Shown here piece after piece: positions 7,884 to 17,236 of a stretch of 64,000 nucleotides of DNA. The stretch spans positions 1 through 64,000 of the forward strand of contig JAPOFX010000004.1 of assembly GCA_028283505.1 (NCBI GenBank). The letters are read 5' to 3'. Made by a program: the position numbers and the translations under genes. A model generated the notes under the pieces. That model was not told the origin of the DNA and did no database searches. It saw only the letters and a program-made list of their open reading frames with translations. How positions within the stretch are numbered: the stretch's first letter is position 1; each line of letters begins with the position of its first letter. This stretch comes from Candidatus Poseidoniales archaeon. Its GTDB lineage: Archaea > Thermoplasmatota > Poseidoniia > Poseidoniales > Thalassarchaeaceae.

Positions 7884-9467
7884 ATGGAACCGCCCCGAGC
7901 ACTGATTAGCGTCTGGCACAAGGAAGGAGTAGAGGAACTCTCCAGCGCACTGTCCGCAATGGGATGGCAGATATTGTCCACAGGGGGAACTGCTAGGAAG
8001 CTTAGGTCAGCTGGTATCGAAGTCATCGATGTAAGCGAAGCAACGGGACATCCCGAGGTATTCGATGGAAGAGTCAAGACCCTCCACCCAGCAGTCCATG
8101 GGGGCATCCTCGCCAGGAGGCACAGGCTGGAAGATATGGAGACCTTGCAAGAGCTGGGTTATGGTCCGATTGACCTTGTGTGCGTAAACTTGTACCCCTT
8201 TGTCGAAACCGCGTCTAGACGCCCACCAGCAACAGACTCAGAACTAATTGAGATGATAGACATAGGGGGCCCCACAATGGTACGCTCGGCCGCCAAGAAC
8301 CACAAGGACGTCATAGTCCTGACATCACCTTCCCAATACGGAGACATCATCGCCAAACTAAGCGAAGCTGGAGGGGATCCCTCTGTAATTGGGGCCAGTG
8401 AAAGAGCCAAGCTTGCTTTGGAGTCCTTCCAGAGTACGGCCGCATACGATACAGCAGTTTCCAATGAGCTTGAGCGTAGGCTGGTGGACGAAGAAGTCCC
8501 TTCAATGATCAATCTCTCTACAAAGAGGGGATCCACATTGAGGTACGGGGAAAACCCACACCAACCCGCCTCCTTCTATCCCAATGGTGGCGAGCCTACT
8601 GGCTTGGGAGCGGCCATTCAACACGGCGGTAAACCCCTGTCCTACAATAACTATCTTGACTTAGATGGAGCGCTAAGACTGGCAGAGAATATCATCCACT
8701 CCTGCACGGATCATGAGCATGGGTGTGTGGTCGTCAAACACACGAACCCGTGTGGCGCGGCAGTGGGATCCAGCCAGTCCGATGCATGGAAGGATGCTCT
8801 TGCTAGTGATCATGAAAGTGCCTTTGGATGCGTCATTGCATTCACCAAGGAAGTTGAACTGGACACAGCGACTGCCATTGGAGATCACTTCTTTGAGTGT
8901 ATGATAGCTCCCGGATACCATCCTGAAGCCTTGGAACTATTGTCAGCGAAGAAGAATAGGAGGATGCTTTCGCTTCAGCAGATGGGGGCTAGGGAGTACA
9001 GCCTCTCCATGAGGCAGGTCAGCGGGGGCTGGCTTGCACAGATGCAAGGTGCACCTGGAATTGACTGGGAGAATGTGGAATGCGTGACTGAGAAGAGGAT
9101 GGAGGAGAAAGATCTCTCTCTCGCCAGATTCGGATGCGCCGTCCTCTCAGAGGTCAAGTCGAATGCCATAATCCTAGTTTCCGGAACTCCCACTGGACTC
9201 GCCACTGTGGGAATCGGACCGGGACAGACCAGTAGGGTTGAGGCAGTCAGAATAGCATCCAGGAGAGCGGGTAACAGAGCGAGGGGGGCAATGATGCTGT
9301 CTGATGCCTTTTTCCCATTCAGAGATGGAATAGACACGGCATATGAAATCGGGGTATCGAGTGTGGTTCAACCGGGCGGATCAGTGAGAGACCAGGAATC
9401 AATAGACGCAGCCAACGAACATGGAATCTCAATGCTCTTTACGGGGACTAGGATGTTCCTTCACTAA
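7884..9467 (+). CDS. purH: Bifunctional AICAR formyltransferase / IMP cyclohydrolase
   Basis: This is the last two steps of IMP synthesis in one 527-aa enzyme. The N-terminal IMP cyclohydrolase (MGS-like) domain shows ALISVWHKEGVEELSSAL, LSTGGTARKL and GRVKTLHPAVHGGILARR. The C-terminal AICAR transformylase has the catalytic KHTNPCGAA region (residues about 284-292) and the AFGCVIAF strand. Length equals that of bacterial PurH. Most archaea use PurP and PurO instead, so this is the bacterial type. It sits in the same region as purN (11464), and purM lies elsewhere at 50.3 kb. Transcription is in the same direction as the thermosome gene, 40 bp downstream. Confidence 0.96.
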   Translation: MEPPRALISVWHKEGVEELSSALSAMGWQILSTGGTARKLRSAGIEVIDVSEATGHPEVFDGRVKTLHPAVHGGILARRHRLEDMETLQELGYGPIDLVCVNLYPFVETASRRPPATDSELIEMIDIGGPTMVRSAAKNHKDVIVLTSPSQYGDIIAKLSEAGGDPSVIGASERAKLALESFQSTAAYDTAVSNELERRLVDEEVPSMINLSTKRGSTLRYGENPHQPASFYPNGGEPTGLGAAIQHGGKPLSYNNYLDLDGALRLAENIIHSCTDHEHGCVVVKHTNPCGAAVGSSQSDAWKDALASDHESAFGCVIAFTKEVELDTATAIGDHFFECMIAPGYHPEALELLSAKKNRRMLSLQQMGAREYSLSMRQVSGGWLAQMQGAPGIDWENVECVTEKRMEEKDLSLARFGCAVLSEVKSNAIILVSGTPTGLATVGIGPGQTSRVEAVRIASRRAGNRARGAMMLSDAFFPFRDGIDTAYEIGVSSVVQPGGSVRDQESIDAANEHGISMLFTGTRMFLH

Positions 9468-9499
9468 CCATTCTTATTTGGGACACAAACATCCCGCAC

Positions 9500-10531
9500 T
9501 CATTCCATGGTAGATATGAACCTAAATGGACTAGCCAACGTAGGAACCCCATTGTAATCTATCACGTTACCCCGAGATTTAGATTGCGGGTCTTCCAAAG
9601 CCTCTGATATCGTATTCACTGGTGCGCACGGCACCCCGTGAAGCAGTTCCTCCAACTCAGCTCTTGTGTATTCTACAATTGTACCTTGAACCAACCTTTC
9701 GACCTCTTCTCTCTTCTCTATCCTAACTCTATTTTCATTCCAAGACCTAGGTACGCTCAGTGAAAGTGCATCTACCATCTTCTCCCATTGGCCGCTCGTG
9801 CCAACGCCTATGGCAAACCAGCCATCGGACGCTCGAAACACCCTATATGGTACGAGATTTGGATGACGGCTACCCATCCGTCCCGTCTCCATCCCTGCTA
9901 GCGCATTGTGGCCCTGATTTACCAGGGACGAAACTGCAGTATCCCACAATGATATGTCTATCCTAGCCCCTCCCCCTCCCCTATCTCTCCTGAGCAGGCA
10001 GGCTAGTATCGAACTGACAGCATTCATCCCTGTCATTACGTCAATCCAGGCAACACCAACCTTAGCCGGAGGACCACCTTCCTCGCCTGTCACAGACATT
10101 ATTCCGCTCCTTGCTTGCATGGTTAAATCGAATGCTGGCTCATCTCTTCTAGGCCCCTCCTGGCCATAACCAGATATGCTACAAACAATTAGATCCGCGT
10201 TAACTGGTCCAAGAAGACGGTCGAAAGCTCCTGGCTTGAAATTCTCAATAACTACGTCCACTGTGTCCATCAAGCTCCGAACCCTTTCTCTTTCATTCTT
10301 TAGATTCGCGAAAACTATCTTCTTCCCCCTGTTACATGATAAGAAATACGAAGCAACCTCTGCTCCGTCGAACCCTTTTTGGAATGGTGGCCCCCATGTT
10401 CTGGAGTCGTCCCCCCAGGGGGCCTCAACTTTGATCACATCAGCACCCAAATCCGACAGAGATTGTGCCGCATGAGGTCCTGCCAGAATTCTTGAGAGGT
10501 CTAGGACCCTTATCCCCTCCAGAGGCATCAT
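9500..10531 (-). CDS. CaiB/BaiF family (class III) CoA-transferase
   Basis: The product (about 343 aa) is a family III CoA-transferase, which moves CoA between acyl-CoA and a free acid. Landmarks are the N-terminal GIRVLDLSRILAGPHAAQSL, KVEAPWGDDSR, the catalytic aspartate region AFDLTMQARSG (about residues 132-142) and GVAWIDVMTGMNAV. Such enzymes act on carnitine, bile acid, oxalate, mesaconate or aromatic CoA esters, and the substrate is open. An in-frame ATG at 10582 directly follows the stop of the upstream gene. The ATG at 10531 fits the family N-terminus better and has GTGA just upstream. Confidence 0.9.
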   Translation of the reverse strand: MMPLEGIRVLDLSRILAGPHAAQSLSDLGADVIKVEAPWGDDSRTWGPPFQKGFDGAEVASYFLSCNRGKKIVFANLKNERERVRSLMDTVDVVIENFKPGAFDRLLGPVNADLIVCSISGYGQEGPRRDEPAFDLTMQARSGIMSVTGEEGGPPAKVGVAWIDVMTGMNAVSSILACLLRRDRGGGGARIDISLWDTAVSSLVNQGHNALAGMETGRMGSRHPNLVPYRVFRASDGWFAIGVGTSGQWEKMVDALSLSVPRSWNENRVRIEKREEVERLVQGTIVEYTRAELEELLHGVPCAPVNTISEALEDPQSKSRGNVIDYNGVPTLASPFRFISTME

Positions 10532-10582
10532 GAAGTCACTATAACGACTAGCTAATTGAATATTGATGGAGGAGCCCCTCAT

Positions 10583-10906
10583 TCAGATGGGTGTCCAGAT
10601 ACCAATCGCTCTTGCCACACACCAGCCTGACCATCCTTCAAAGACACCTAGTGTTCCACCCGCTAGTAGACCTGCCGAGGCGTACCACAGATAAGGAGAA
10701 TCAACTAGGCCAAAGTATGCTACAGTGGCGACTCCAAGGCCTGTGATTACAGAAGCCATGCCTCCGAAGAGCCGGATAGCCTTCCCCCTAGCGTCGATAT
10801 TGCATTCTAATACCATGTGCCTAACTGGGCCCCAACCGGTAATAAACGCGTGTTTTGAGGGAAATACGCCTAATTCCTTGTGGGTACCCTGAAACCAACG
10901 TACCAT
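10583..10906 (-). CDS. Small membrane protein, DUF2892-like (tentative)
   Basis: This protein of about 107 residues has two or three hydrophobic helices. The C-terminal part (LRGGMASVITGLG-like helix, then GTLGVFEGWSGWCVARAIGI) resembles the DUF2892/YgaP inner-membrane family ending in a GWC motif, but the match is weak. The ATG at 10906 has a GGGG element just upstream and overlaps the 3' end of the preceding DUF454-like gene by 37 bp, which implies translational coupling. The frame itself is open up to 10969. Confidence 0.6.
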   Translation of the reverse strand: MVRWFQGTHKELGVFPSKHAFITGWGPVRHMVLECNIDARGKAIRLFGGMASVITGLGVATVAYFGLVDSPYLWYASAGLLAGGTLGVFEGWSGWCVARAIGIWTPI

Positions 10907-11355
10907 ACCCCAATTAATCCCACCAATAGAACAGTGGCTGCTCCGAATCCCGGATCGGCTCCGTCCCAAGAAGAGGGGTCGGACAGGGAGCCACTTCCCT
11001 TGGTCGAAACCGCCCAGACAAAGTAAGTAGAAAGCGAGGTCATTACTGTTATCAGCCCCACGACCCCATACTTCGCGTGCCTTGGAATGGTCTTCCCCGT
11101 TGCGTAGTAGTCGAAGACAGCAGGGCCAAAGTAATCGTTAGTCAGTGTCCACCTGAATAGCCCCTCGCTTGATATTGAGAAGAAATAGGCCGCTGGTACG
11201 GCCCAAGAAACGGTGGGCCACCCCGGAATCCAGATGCCAATTATTGCGAATACGACAAACATGGAGCCAAGTGCCGTGTAGAACCTACTCTTTGTCGGAC
11301 TGCTTGAAACGGAGTACTTCTCCACTATCTCATCCACTGATTCGAGCCTGGCCAT
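10870..11355 (-). CDS. DUF454 / YbaN-like inner-membrane protein
   Basis: The first half of this protein of about 161 residues carries the DUF454 pattern: a helix beginning GSMFVVFAIIGIWIPGWPTV, then PAAYFFSISSEGLFRWTL and a short KTIPRHAKYGVV cytosolic segment, then two further helices. The family is widespread and has no firm biochemical role. The frame can extend to a GTG at 11415. The ATG at 11355 was chosen because GGAGG and GGGG elements precede it. The gene overlaps the next small membrane protein, so the pair is probably one unit with the CoA-transferase downstream. Confidence 0.72.
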   Translation of the reverse strand: MARLESVDEIVEKYSVSSSPTKSRFYTALGSMFVVFAIIGIWIPGWPTVSWAVPAAYFFSISSEGLFRWTLTNDYFGPAVFDYYATGKTIPRHAKYGVVGLITVMTSLSTYFVWAVSTKGSGSLSDPSSWDGADPGFGAATVLLVGLIGVWYVGFRVPTRN

Positions 11356-11463
11356 ACTGACCCCGCCCTCCCCGAGAGGCTCGTACTTTAAGTCCAGTCC
11401 CTCTTGTAATGTCACGGAGGCCTACATCATTAACCTGAAACCCGAACTCTCCCTCAGGGGGGC

Positions 11464-12099
11464 ATGAGCGGAGATTACCTGCTCCCCAGGATAGCAACCC
11501 CAGAGGACCCCCTTAGGCTCGCGGTCCTGATATCAGGAGGCGGGTCCGGTTTGAAGGCCCTGCTGAGGCACCAATCTAATGGGCGCGTGAGCCATGTAAC
11601 CTCCCTCGTTATCTCTGATGTGGAATCAGCAGACGGCCTCAAACATGCATCCGCCTCATCTGTTAATCACCTCTCAATCCCACCTCCTGGTGGAATGAAG
11701 GGCATAAAGAGGAGACTGGAACACGAGAGGAGAATCATGGAAGCACTCGCCTCACATGACATTGAGATGGTCGTTCTCAGTGGATACATGAGAGTCCTTA
11801 CCCCGTCATTCGTTTCCAACTGGAAGGGTAGAATGGTAAACATCCACCCATCACTTCTACCTGCATTCCCAGGCGCACATGCTCAGAGAGACGCCATCGA
11901 CTCGGGGGCAAAGGAGACAGGTTGTACGGTTCACTTTGTCGACGAGGGCGTAGATACAGGGGCCATCATTCAACAAAAGAAGGTCCCTATCCTTCCCAAT
12001 GACACCTTAGAGACTCTGACAGCGAGGATAAAGGAGGAAGAGCACGACCTCTACCCGAAGGTATTGGATGACATATCCTCTGGTAAGATATCAGTCTAG
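11464..12099 (+). CDS. purN: Phosphoribosylglycinamide formyltransferase
   Basis: This is the folate-dependent GAR transformylase (211 aa), third step of purine synthesis. The glycine-rich N-terminus (LAVLISGGGSGLKALL), the catalytic region VLSGYMRVLTP, the signature VNIHPSLLPAFPGAHAQRDA containing the active-site Asn-His pair, and the downstream Asp (HFVDEGVDTGAIIQQ) are all present. The start ATG is preceded by a G-rich run (cagggggg). Its 3' end overlaps the convergent mobA by 9 bp. Together with PurH and PurM it shows a formyl-tetrahydrofolate-based, bacterial-type purine pathway. Confidence 0.95.
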   Translation: MSGDYLLPRIATPEDPLRLAVLISGGGSGLKALLRHQSNGRVSHVTSLVISDVESADGLKHASASSVNHLSIPPPGGMKGIKRRLEHERRIMEALASHDIEMVVLSGYMRVLTPSFVSNWKGRMVNIHPSLLPAFPGAHAQRDAIDSGAKETGCTVHFVDEGVDTGAIIQQKKVPILPNDTLETLTARIKEEEHDLYPKVLDDISSGKISV

Positions 12100-12642
12100 G
12101 TCCTCAGGACTGTTGATGTTCTTCACAGATCTCTCATCGACTTCAACTAGGACATGGCTGATTTCTGAAAACTGTTCCTTCAAGGGCCTCCTATCGGAAC
12201 CTACGGAATTGGCTACCATAGGCCTCACAAGGGAAAGAAGAGGGTGTAAAACACCCGAGCTAATTGGAATTGCAACCTCATTATCGCCTATTCTACTCTC
12301 AAGTTCCAAGAGGGTACTCATCTCCAGCCATGGAACATCAACTGGAGCTATTTGCAACGGATCATTGCAGAAGGGATCGGTCAAAGCCTCGAGAATAGCC
12401 TCAATAGGCCCAGCATTTGGAACGGAATCTATTACCCATTCAACTTGAAGGCTAGGGTCAATCACACTTCCATATTTCTCCATATGTTCCGGGGATGAAA
12501 CAGATATTCTGATTGGCTCCAAACCTGCTTCCGCCAAGGCCATTGCAACCCTCTGTATACATGCAACACCATCAATCTCTAACAAGCACTTGTCTCTTCC
12601 CATACGGGTAGACCTGCCTCCGGCCAGTATCAGTGAACGCAA
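12091..12642 (-). CDS. mobA: Molybdenum cofactor guanylyltransferase
   Basis: MobA (183 aa) attaches GMP to molybdopterin to give the dinucleotide cofactor. The nucleotide-binding signature LILAGGRSTRMGRDKCLLEI is at the N-terminus, with IDSVPNAGPIEAI and the metal-binding Asp region (APVDVPWLEM) downstream. A related function such as a MocA-type cytidylyltransferase is possible, but the length and motifs favour MobA. It follows a 77-residue unknown gene by 4 bp, and moaA lies at 47.9 kb, consistent with Moco synthesis in this organism. Confidence 0.88.
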   Translation of the reverse strand: MRSLILAGGRSTRMGRDKCLLEIDGVACIQRVAMALAEAGLEPIRISVSSPEHMEKYGSVIDPSLQVEWVIDSVPNAGPIEAILEALTDPFCNDPLQIAPVDVPWLEMSTLLELESRIGDNEVAIPISSGVLHPLLSLVRPMVANSVGSDRRPLKEQFSEISHVLVEVDERSVKNINSPEDLD

Positions 12643-12646
12643 ACTC

Positions 12647-12880
12647 TCACCTCAGCTCATCGAGCCTACTCAGGGCATACTGTATTTCATCCATCAAATC
12701 CAGAGCCCTACTCATGAATACAGCTCTCTCCTTCCTCCCCTCCGACTCCTCCATCCACACCATCAATTGCCTGATATCCCTAGAGTCTCTTTTGATGGTC
12801 CACTCCAGTACACTCTCTGCAATGGGGTCTTCTGATGGGAGGAGGCGTCCTGGCACAGTATACCCAGAGACAACACACAC
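12647..12880 (-). CDS. Small acidic/basic helical protein of unknown function
   Basis: This open frame of up to 77 residues lies immediately upstream of mobA with a 4-bp gap. Both its possible starts are GTG (12880 or 12856). The C-terminal 50 residues are strongly helical and charged (RQLMVWMEESEGRKERAVFM), with no membrane segment. I recognise no family. Position and spacing are the main support for it being translated. Confidence 0.5.
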   Translation of the reverse strand: MCVVSGYTVPGRLLPSEDPIAESVLEWTIKRDSRDIRQLMVWMEESEGRKERAVFMSRALDLMDEIQYALSRLDELR

Positions 12881-13032
12881 ATATTCGCTTCGCCTGCTTA
12901 CCGGGTTTCACGACCTTTAGGGGACGAGATACACGTACCCAACCTGCAGATACATCAGGAGCTTTCTTGAATGATGAAGTGGTCGGACATACCAAGCTTA
13001 GGCCTACTCGAGGGTGTAACCCACCCATCATC

Positions 13033-13046
13033 GCCGAAATTTCGGC
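13033..13046. promoter_or_regulatory. 14-bp perfect palindrome upstream of dnaG
   Basis: The sequence gccgaaatttcggc is a perfect dyad 53 bp before the chosen dnaG start. It sits in the 218-bp interval between the divergent small gene (12880) and dnaG, which otherwise holds no recognisable gene or RNA. It could be an operator or a chance palindrome. No second copy was seen nearby. Confidence 0.3.
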
Positions 13047-13098
13047 TACTGGAACGATGCCCCAAAAGTGGGCCAAACAGCGAAGGAGAAATGAAAAT

Positions 13099-14265
13099 AT
13101 GTCACAAGAAGGAAAGTATGTCATACACGCAACCATCCGGACGGATGGAAACGTCCAGAGGAAGGACGTGGTAGGTGCGATTTTCGGACAGACTGAGGGT
13201 CTGTTAGGGGAGTCGCTTCAACTCAGGAAACTACAGAGAACTGGTAGAATAGGGCACGTCGATGTAATTCTACATCAGAACAAAGGTAAGGTACAGGGGG
13301 AGATTCTAGTTTCTTCATCTCTAGATCAAGTCAGTACAGCTGTAATAGGCGCCGCTTTGGAAACGATAGATAGAATCGGACCGTGCAAGTCTGTAATTAA
13401 GGTTAAACTGATAGAGAACCAACAATCGTCAAAGAGAGATCACGTTATCGAGAGAGGAAAACAACTCTTGCTAAACATGGTGAATTCAGGAGTCGATGAC
13501 TCAAAGAATATCCTGGAGGAAGTCAGAGCGGTTCTTACGCTAGACAAGGAAACTGAGTATCACGGTATGACTGCAGGGCCCAACGTTACCGAGTCCGAGG
13601 CCATCATCATTGTCGAAGGAAGGAATGATGTCAGGAATCTATTAAAGTTCGGAATAAAGAATGCTATAGCGACAATGGGGTCTGGAATAAAGCCACAATT
13701 GGTCGAGCTTGCAAAAAGCAAGAAGGGCGTAACAGCCTTCATTGACGGAGATAGAGGAGGCAAGCTTCTGCTGATGGAAATTAACGGGCAACTAGGCAAG
13801 TCACTTACCCATGTTGCAATGGCGCCCCAGAGCAGAGAAGTAGAACACTTGGAAGGAAAGGTGATCACCAAGCACCTCCAGCAAAAAGAGGCGGCTAGCA
13901 AGGCCGTGTCTAGGATTCAATCCGAGCTCAATAAAGAGGACGACAAATCAGTCGGTAGGGGAAGCGAATCACTTGTAGCACCCGACCATGTAAAGGATTG
14001 GGCTCCATATCTGGACGGCCTAAAGAAGAATAACGCGGTAATCATCATGGAAGACGGATCTGGATCAGATCCAATCGGTGCCAGGGCATTGGCTGGAGCG
14101 ATGGCAGAATCAGAAGGTGCCACAGGATTGGTGTTCGCTGGAAAGATCAATGATAGAATATTTGAACTAGCTTCAGGAGCTGGGATAGAGAATGTTCTGG
14201 GGACATCGGTAGGTGGGGTTACTCGAAAAGGAAACGTTCAGGCTTACTCCGCAGAAGAGCTCTGA
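13099..14265 (+). CDS. dnaG: Archaeal DnaG-type primase / exosome-associated protein
   Basis: This is archaeal DnaG (about 388 aa): an N-terminal archaea-specific domain (residues 1-160) beginning YVIHATIRTDGNVQRKDVVG, then a Toprim domain. The Toprim glutamate motif is SEAIIIVEGRNDVRNLL, and the DxD metal motif is AFIDGDRGG (about residues 212-220). In archaea the protein has weak primase activity and is a core partner of the RNA exosome. The open frame runs upstream to 12835, but the homologous N-terminus begins at the ATG at 13099, with AGGAG 11-15 bp upstream. A short hairpin follows the stop, and the TPR gene is next in the same direction. Confidence 0.93.
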   Translation: MSQEGKYVIHATIRTDGNVQRKDVVGAIFGQTEGLLGESLQLRKLQRTGRIGHVDVILHQNKGKVQGEILVSSSLDQVSTAVIGAALETIDRIGPCKSVIKVKLIENQQSSKRDHVIERGKQLLLNMVNSGVDDSKNILEEVRAVLTLDKETEYHGMTAGPNVTESEAIIIVEGRNDVRNLLKFGIKNAIATMGSGIKPQLVELAKSKKGVTAFIDGDRGGKLLLMEINGQLGKSLTHVAMAPQSREVEHLEGKVITKHLQQKEAASKAVSRIQSELNKEDDKSVGRGSESLVAPDHVKDWAPYLDGLKKNNAVIIMEDGSGSDPIGARALAGAMAESEGATGLVFAGKINDRIFELASGAGIENVLGTSVGGVTRKGNVQAYSAEEL

Positions 14266-14279
14266 TGGTATGCTCCTCG

Positions 14280-14296
14280 GTGGGACGCAGTCCCAC
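14280..14296 (+). terminator. Short stem-loop after dnaG
   Basis: A perfect 7-bp stem (gtgggac/gtcccac) with a 3-nt loop lies 15 bp after the dnaG stop and before the TPR gene. It has no T-tract, so a terminator role is uncertain. It could instead affect the mRNA between the two genes. Confidence 0.35.
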
Positions 14297-14364
14297 ACAG
14301 AACCTGCCTTTGACCATGCATGCCAGCAGAAGGCATCAAAAGTCCAGCAGTTCCGCTTACTACG

Positions 14365-16662
14365 ATGGATCAGACCACGGCTGGTATCCTTGCCCTCTAC
14401 GGGATACTCGGAGTTACGGTTTTGGCACTGTGGCTGAGACATAGATCGGTCCTGAATCACAGAGACAGAATGATGAGTAGAATGGGGGCCCTGCAGTCGA
14501 ATCTGACTGACACAACCCAGAGATTGGACCTCCTTTCCAGAGGGGTCGACACAATTCTTGGTGAGACTCCCGAAGTTCGAAACCTATTAGCCGTCCATCG
14601 CAAACTCGAAAGTGCCGAGAATTTGCTCTTCGATCAAGGTGTAGCGGTCAGCTCAAGTGAGTCATGCGCAATAGCAACACATGCTGCTAAGGCCATAATC
14701 GAGAAGCATAACGGCATCTCCGTTGGTAGCGACTCCATTCTCCCCGGGTTGCTTCCATTAGTTGAAAGACTGGATGCTATACTTACAGAGGCGGAGATGA
14801 AGGCAGAAGATCTAGAACTCAATGGTAGTGAGCAAAGAATCCTAGGGGGCCTTTTCCATGCCTCTGCAAGGACATCAAGAGCCGCTGACTGCTACAGGAT
14901 GGCGAACTTGATAGATCCGGAGGACTCAACCTCCTTGCGCTCGCTTGCGAGGATTCAGAGGGAATCTGGGGAGCTAGACTCACTAGATAGAACCCTAGAA
15001 AGACTACTTGCGTCTGATCCAGACGATGTTGAGGCATTGGCAGAACAGGCAGCTATTCTCGTCGGCTCCGAAGATGGAAGGTACCTTAGGAACAAGACCA
15101 GATTAGTTGCACTGGGCCAGCCACTAGAAGAGACCGAAGACTCAGCAAAACTTTCTGAAATTGCAATGAGGGCGAAGGAATCGAGGATTACAGGACCAAC
15201 TTCCAATCTAGACCCATCTGATGCCCCTCTTCTGGTAGAGAGAGCGGCGAAGCTACTCCTTCTCGGAGAAGCTGGTGCGGCTATGGAAGCAATCACATCC
15301 GCGATAGAGTTGGATGATGAGAGCGGTCCAGCTTGGTTGCTTCACGCAAGGATACTTGCAGCAGGGGAGGGCAACTCAAAAGAGGCGATCAGAAGCATAA
15401 GGAGGGCCACTGCCTTAGGTGAGTATGGGGTTATAATTGAGGCCGAAGTGTTGGAAAATGAAGGAAGGCTAGATGCTGCTCGTGCAGTCTTGGAGGAGCA
15501 TATCGAGACTACCCCCGGGGATGCCGAAGCTAGAGCGAGACTCAGCTTAGTACTTCTAAAGGCCAACTCAATAGAGTGGGCGAAGGAAACCCTCAACGAA
15601 GCTCCTCCCGAGTGCTGGGATAGCGCCTGCATGCACGTGATGGAGGGCAGACTGCATCTACATGATGCAGAGCAATACAGAGATGACTATGGAACTCACG
15701 ATCAAATCCTTTTGATAGACGCCCTTATTTCATTTGATGCCGCAATAGACCATGATAGAGAAAGCGGACTTGCTTGGTTGGGAAGGTCTAGGGCGCTGAG
15801 GTATCAGGGATCATTAAATGAGGCTGAGGTCGCCTTAGTTAGGGCTAGGAGACTAATTCCGGAGCACACATCAATCCCTCTCGAGGAAGCACATCTATGC
15901 ATCGAACAGGGAAAACTAGACCAAGCCAATACACATGTTGCGGAAGCGGCAACCCACTTGCATGGCCACCCCGTGGTTCCATTCATCAGGGGCCTCATCG
16001 CGGCCAAGAAAGGAAGACTAACTGAGGCACAGACTCTTTTCTCAAAGGTACTGGACATGGACTCGAATCATATTCGAGCTAGGCTGAATAGGTGTTCTGC
16101 ATCTCTTCTGAAGGGTGATCTGGACTCTTCATTGGACGATGCCGATCATCTGATATCAACATCTCCATCGCTCCTAATTGCTCGCCAGAGAAGGGCAGAG
16201 GTACTGATGAATCTCGGAGACTGGAAAGAGGCCGAGGCCGAACTCAGGAGAATTCTGGATCGTAGAGATGAGCATGTCATGGCATTGGTCCATCTAGGGA
16301 CCTGTTTGATTGCCATGGACAAGGCGGAACAGGCAGAGAGGCCACTCAACTCAGCATTGAGAGTAGATCCCAATAATTCTGATGCATGGTATCAGAGGGG
16401 ACTCCTCTATCTCGACTTCGGGAGAGGGGAGGAAGCGCTATCTGACTTTGAGAGCGCATCTAGAAACGATCCGAAGCACGTAGATGCCAGGCTAATGATT
16501 GCCGCAATTTTACATGAACGAGGAGACACAAAAGAGGCGATTGATGGTTGGAGAAAGGTCTTGGATATTGACCCACAACACAGACTAGCTAGGAGAAGGC
16601 TGGAAGAATGTAAAGAAAAGATTGAGCCGCCATCATTTGGGGTCTTGCGGCCGGAGGATTGA
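14365..16662 (+). CDS. Membrane-anchored TPR-repeat protein
   Basis: The product (about 765 aa) has an N-terminal transmembrane helix (ILALYGILGVTVLALWL) followed by a long helical region made mostly of tetratricopeptide repeats. Clear TPR units include AWLGRSRALRYQGSLNEAEVA and the last units near the C-terminus (WYQRGLLYLDFGRGEEALSD, AAILHERGDTKEAIDGWRKV). TPR arrays are protein-binding scaffolds, and no catalytic domain is apparent. An upstream in-frame ATG at 14320 is possible, but the one at 14365 places the helix at the N-terminus. It lies between dnaG and a thioredoxin-like gene in the same direction. The partner is unknown. Confidence 0.85.
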   Translation: MDQTTAGILALYGILGVTVLALWLRHRSVLNHRDRMMSRMGALQSNLTDTTQRLDLLSRGVDTILGETPEVRNLLAVHRKLESAENLLFDQGVAVSSSESCAIATHAAKAIIEKHNGISVGSDSILPGLLPLVERLDAILTEAEMKAEDLELNGSEQRILGGLFHASARTSRAADCYRMANLIDPEDSTSLRSLARIQRESGELDSLDRTLERLLASDPDDVEALAEQAAILVGSEDGRYLRNKTRLVALGQPLEETEDSAKLSEIAMRAKESRITGPTSNLDPSDAPLLVERAAKLLLLGEAGAAMEAITSAIELDDESGPAWLLHARILAAGEGNSKEAIRSIRRATALGEYGVIIEAEVLENEGRLDAARAVLEEHIETTPGDAEARARLSLVLLKANSIEWAKETLNEAPPECWDSACMHVMEGRLHLHDAEQYRDDYGTHDQILLIDALISFDAAIDHDRESGLAWLGRSRALRYQGSLNEAEVALVRARRLIPEHTSIPLEEAHLCIEQGKLDQANTHVAEAATHLHGHPVVPFIRGLIAAKKGRLTEAQTLFSKVLDMDSNHIRARLNRCSASLLKGDLDSSLDDADHLISTSPSLLIARQRRAEVLMNLGDWKEAEAELRRILDRRDEHVMALVHLGTCLIAMDKAEQAERPLNSALRVDPNNSDAWYQRGLLYLDFGRGEEALSDFESASRNDPKHVDARLMIAAILHERGDTKEAIDGWRKVLDIDPQHRLARRRLEECKEKIEPPSFGVLRPED

Positions 16663-16675
16663 ATCACTTCCTCCC

Positions 16676-17236
16676 ATGCGCAGTAGCATGACCGAATCAA
16701 TCGAACCAGGAAACCACGCTCCAAAATTCAAACTCCCAAACGCCAATGAGGCCTCTGGTGAGGCACAAGTTTCCCTGTCTGAAGTATTAGGGGATAGGGG
16801 AGGAGTAGTAATGTTCACGTGCAACCACTGTCCATATGTTGTGGGTTCCGAAGGTAGAATAGAGGAAATTGCAGAGAAGGCCAGAAATAACGGGTTAGGA
16901 TTTGTTGGAATCAATTCCAATGATCCCGTGAAGTATGAGTCCGACTCTTGGGACAATATGGTTAAGAGATCCCAGAGAGGGATGACATATCCTTATCTCC
17001 ACGACGAAGATCAGATGGTAGCTACCTCTTATGGGGCAGAGAGAACCCCGGAGTTCTACCTCGTCTCATCAACCGGGGTGGTAGTTTACAGAGGGAGAAT
17101 GGACGACTCCCCAAGAGACCCTTCACATGCAACAACAAACGATCTTTCGGATGCCATCGATGACTATGTTTCTGGAAGAGAAGTTTCTAACCCCAGAACG
17201 GAGAGTATCGGATGTTCTGTGAAGTGGAAGGATTGA
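16676..17236 (+). CDS. Thioredoxin-like (AhpC/TSA, redoxin) family protein
   Basis: This thioredoxin-fold protein of about 186 residues has APKFKLPNA at the N-terminus, as in peroxiredoxin/TlpA-like proteins, and a CxxC active site in MFTCNHCPYV (about residues 46-55). The HDEDQMVATSYGAERTPEFY segment contains the cis-Pro region. CNHCPYV-type proteins are widespread and are usually annotated as thioredoxin-family redox proteins. Their substrates are mostly unknown. No signal peptide is seen, so it is probably cytosolic. An ATG 12 bp further on (16688) is equally possible. Its stop abuts that of the convergent Lrp gene exactly. Confidence 0.82.
   Translation: MRSSMTESIEPGNHAPKFKLPNANEASGEAQVSLSEVLGDRGGVVMFTCNHCPYVVGSEGRIEEIAEKARNNGLGFVGINSNDPVKYESDSWDNMVKRSQRGMTYPYLHDEDQMVATSYGAERTPEFYLVSSTGVVVYRGRMDDSPRDPSHATTNDLSDAIDDYVSGREVSNPRTESIGCSVKWKD

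Noticed and set aside
12835-13098. 88-codon N-terminal extension of DnaG
   Set aside because: No homology to the DnaG family, atypical composition and an SD-like AGGAG before the ATG at 13099 argue for the shorter protein.
12780-13136. Minus-strand open frame of 118 codons upstream of dnaG
   Set aside because: It overlaps both the 77-residue gene and the start of dnaG, is Cys/Arg/Pro-rich without a domain, and lacks a convincing start.
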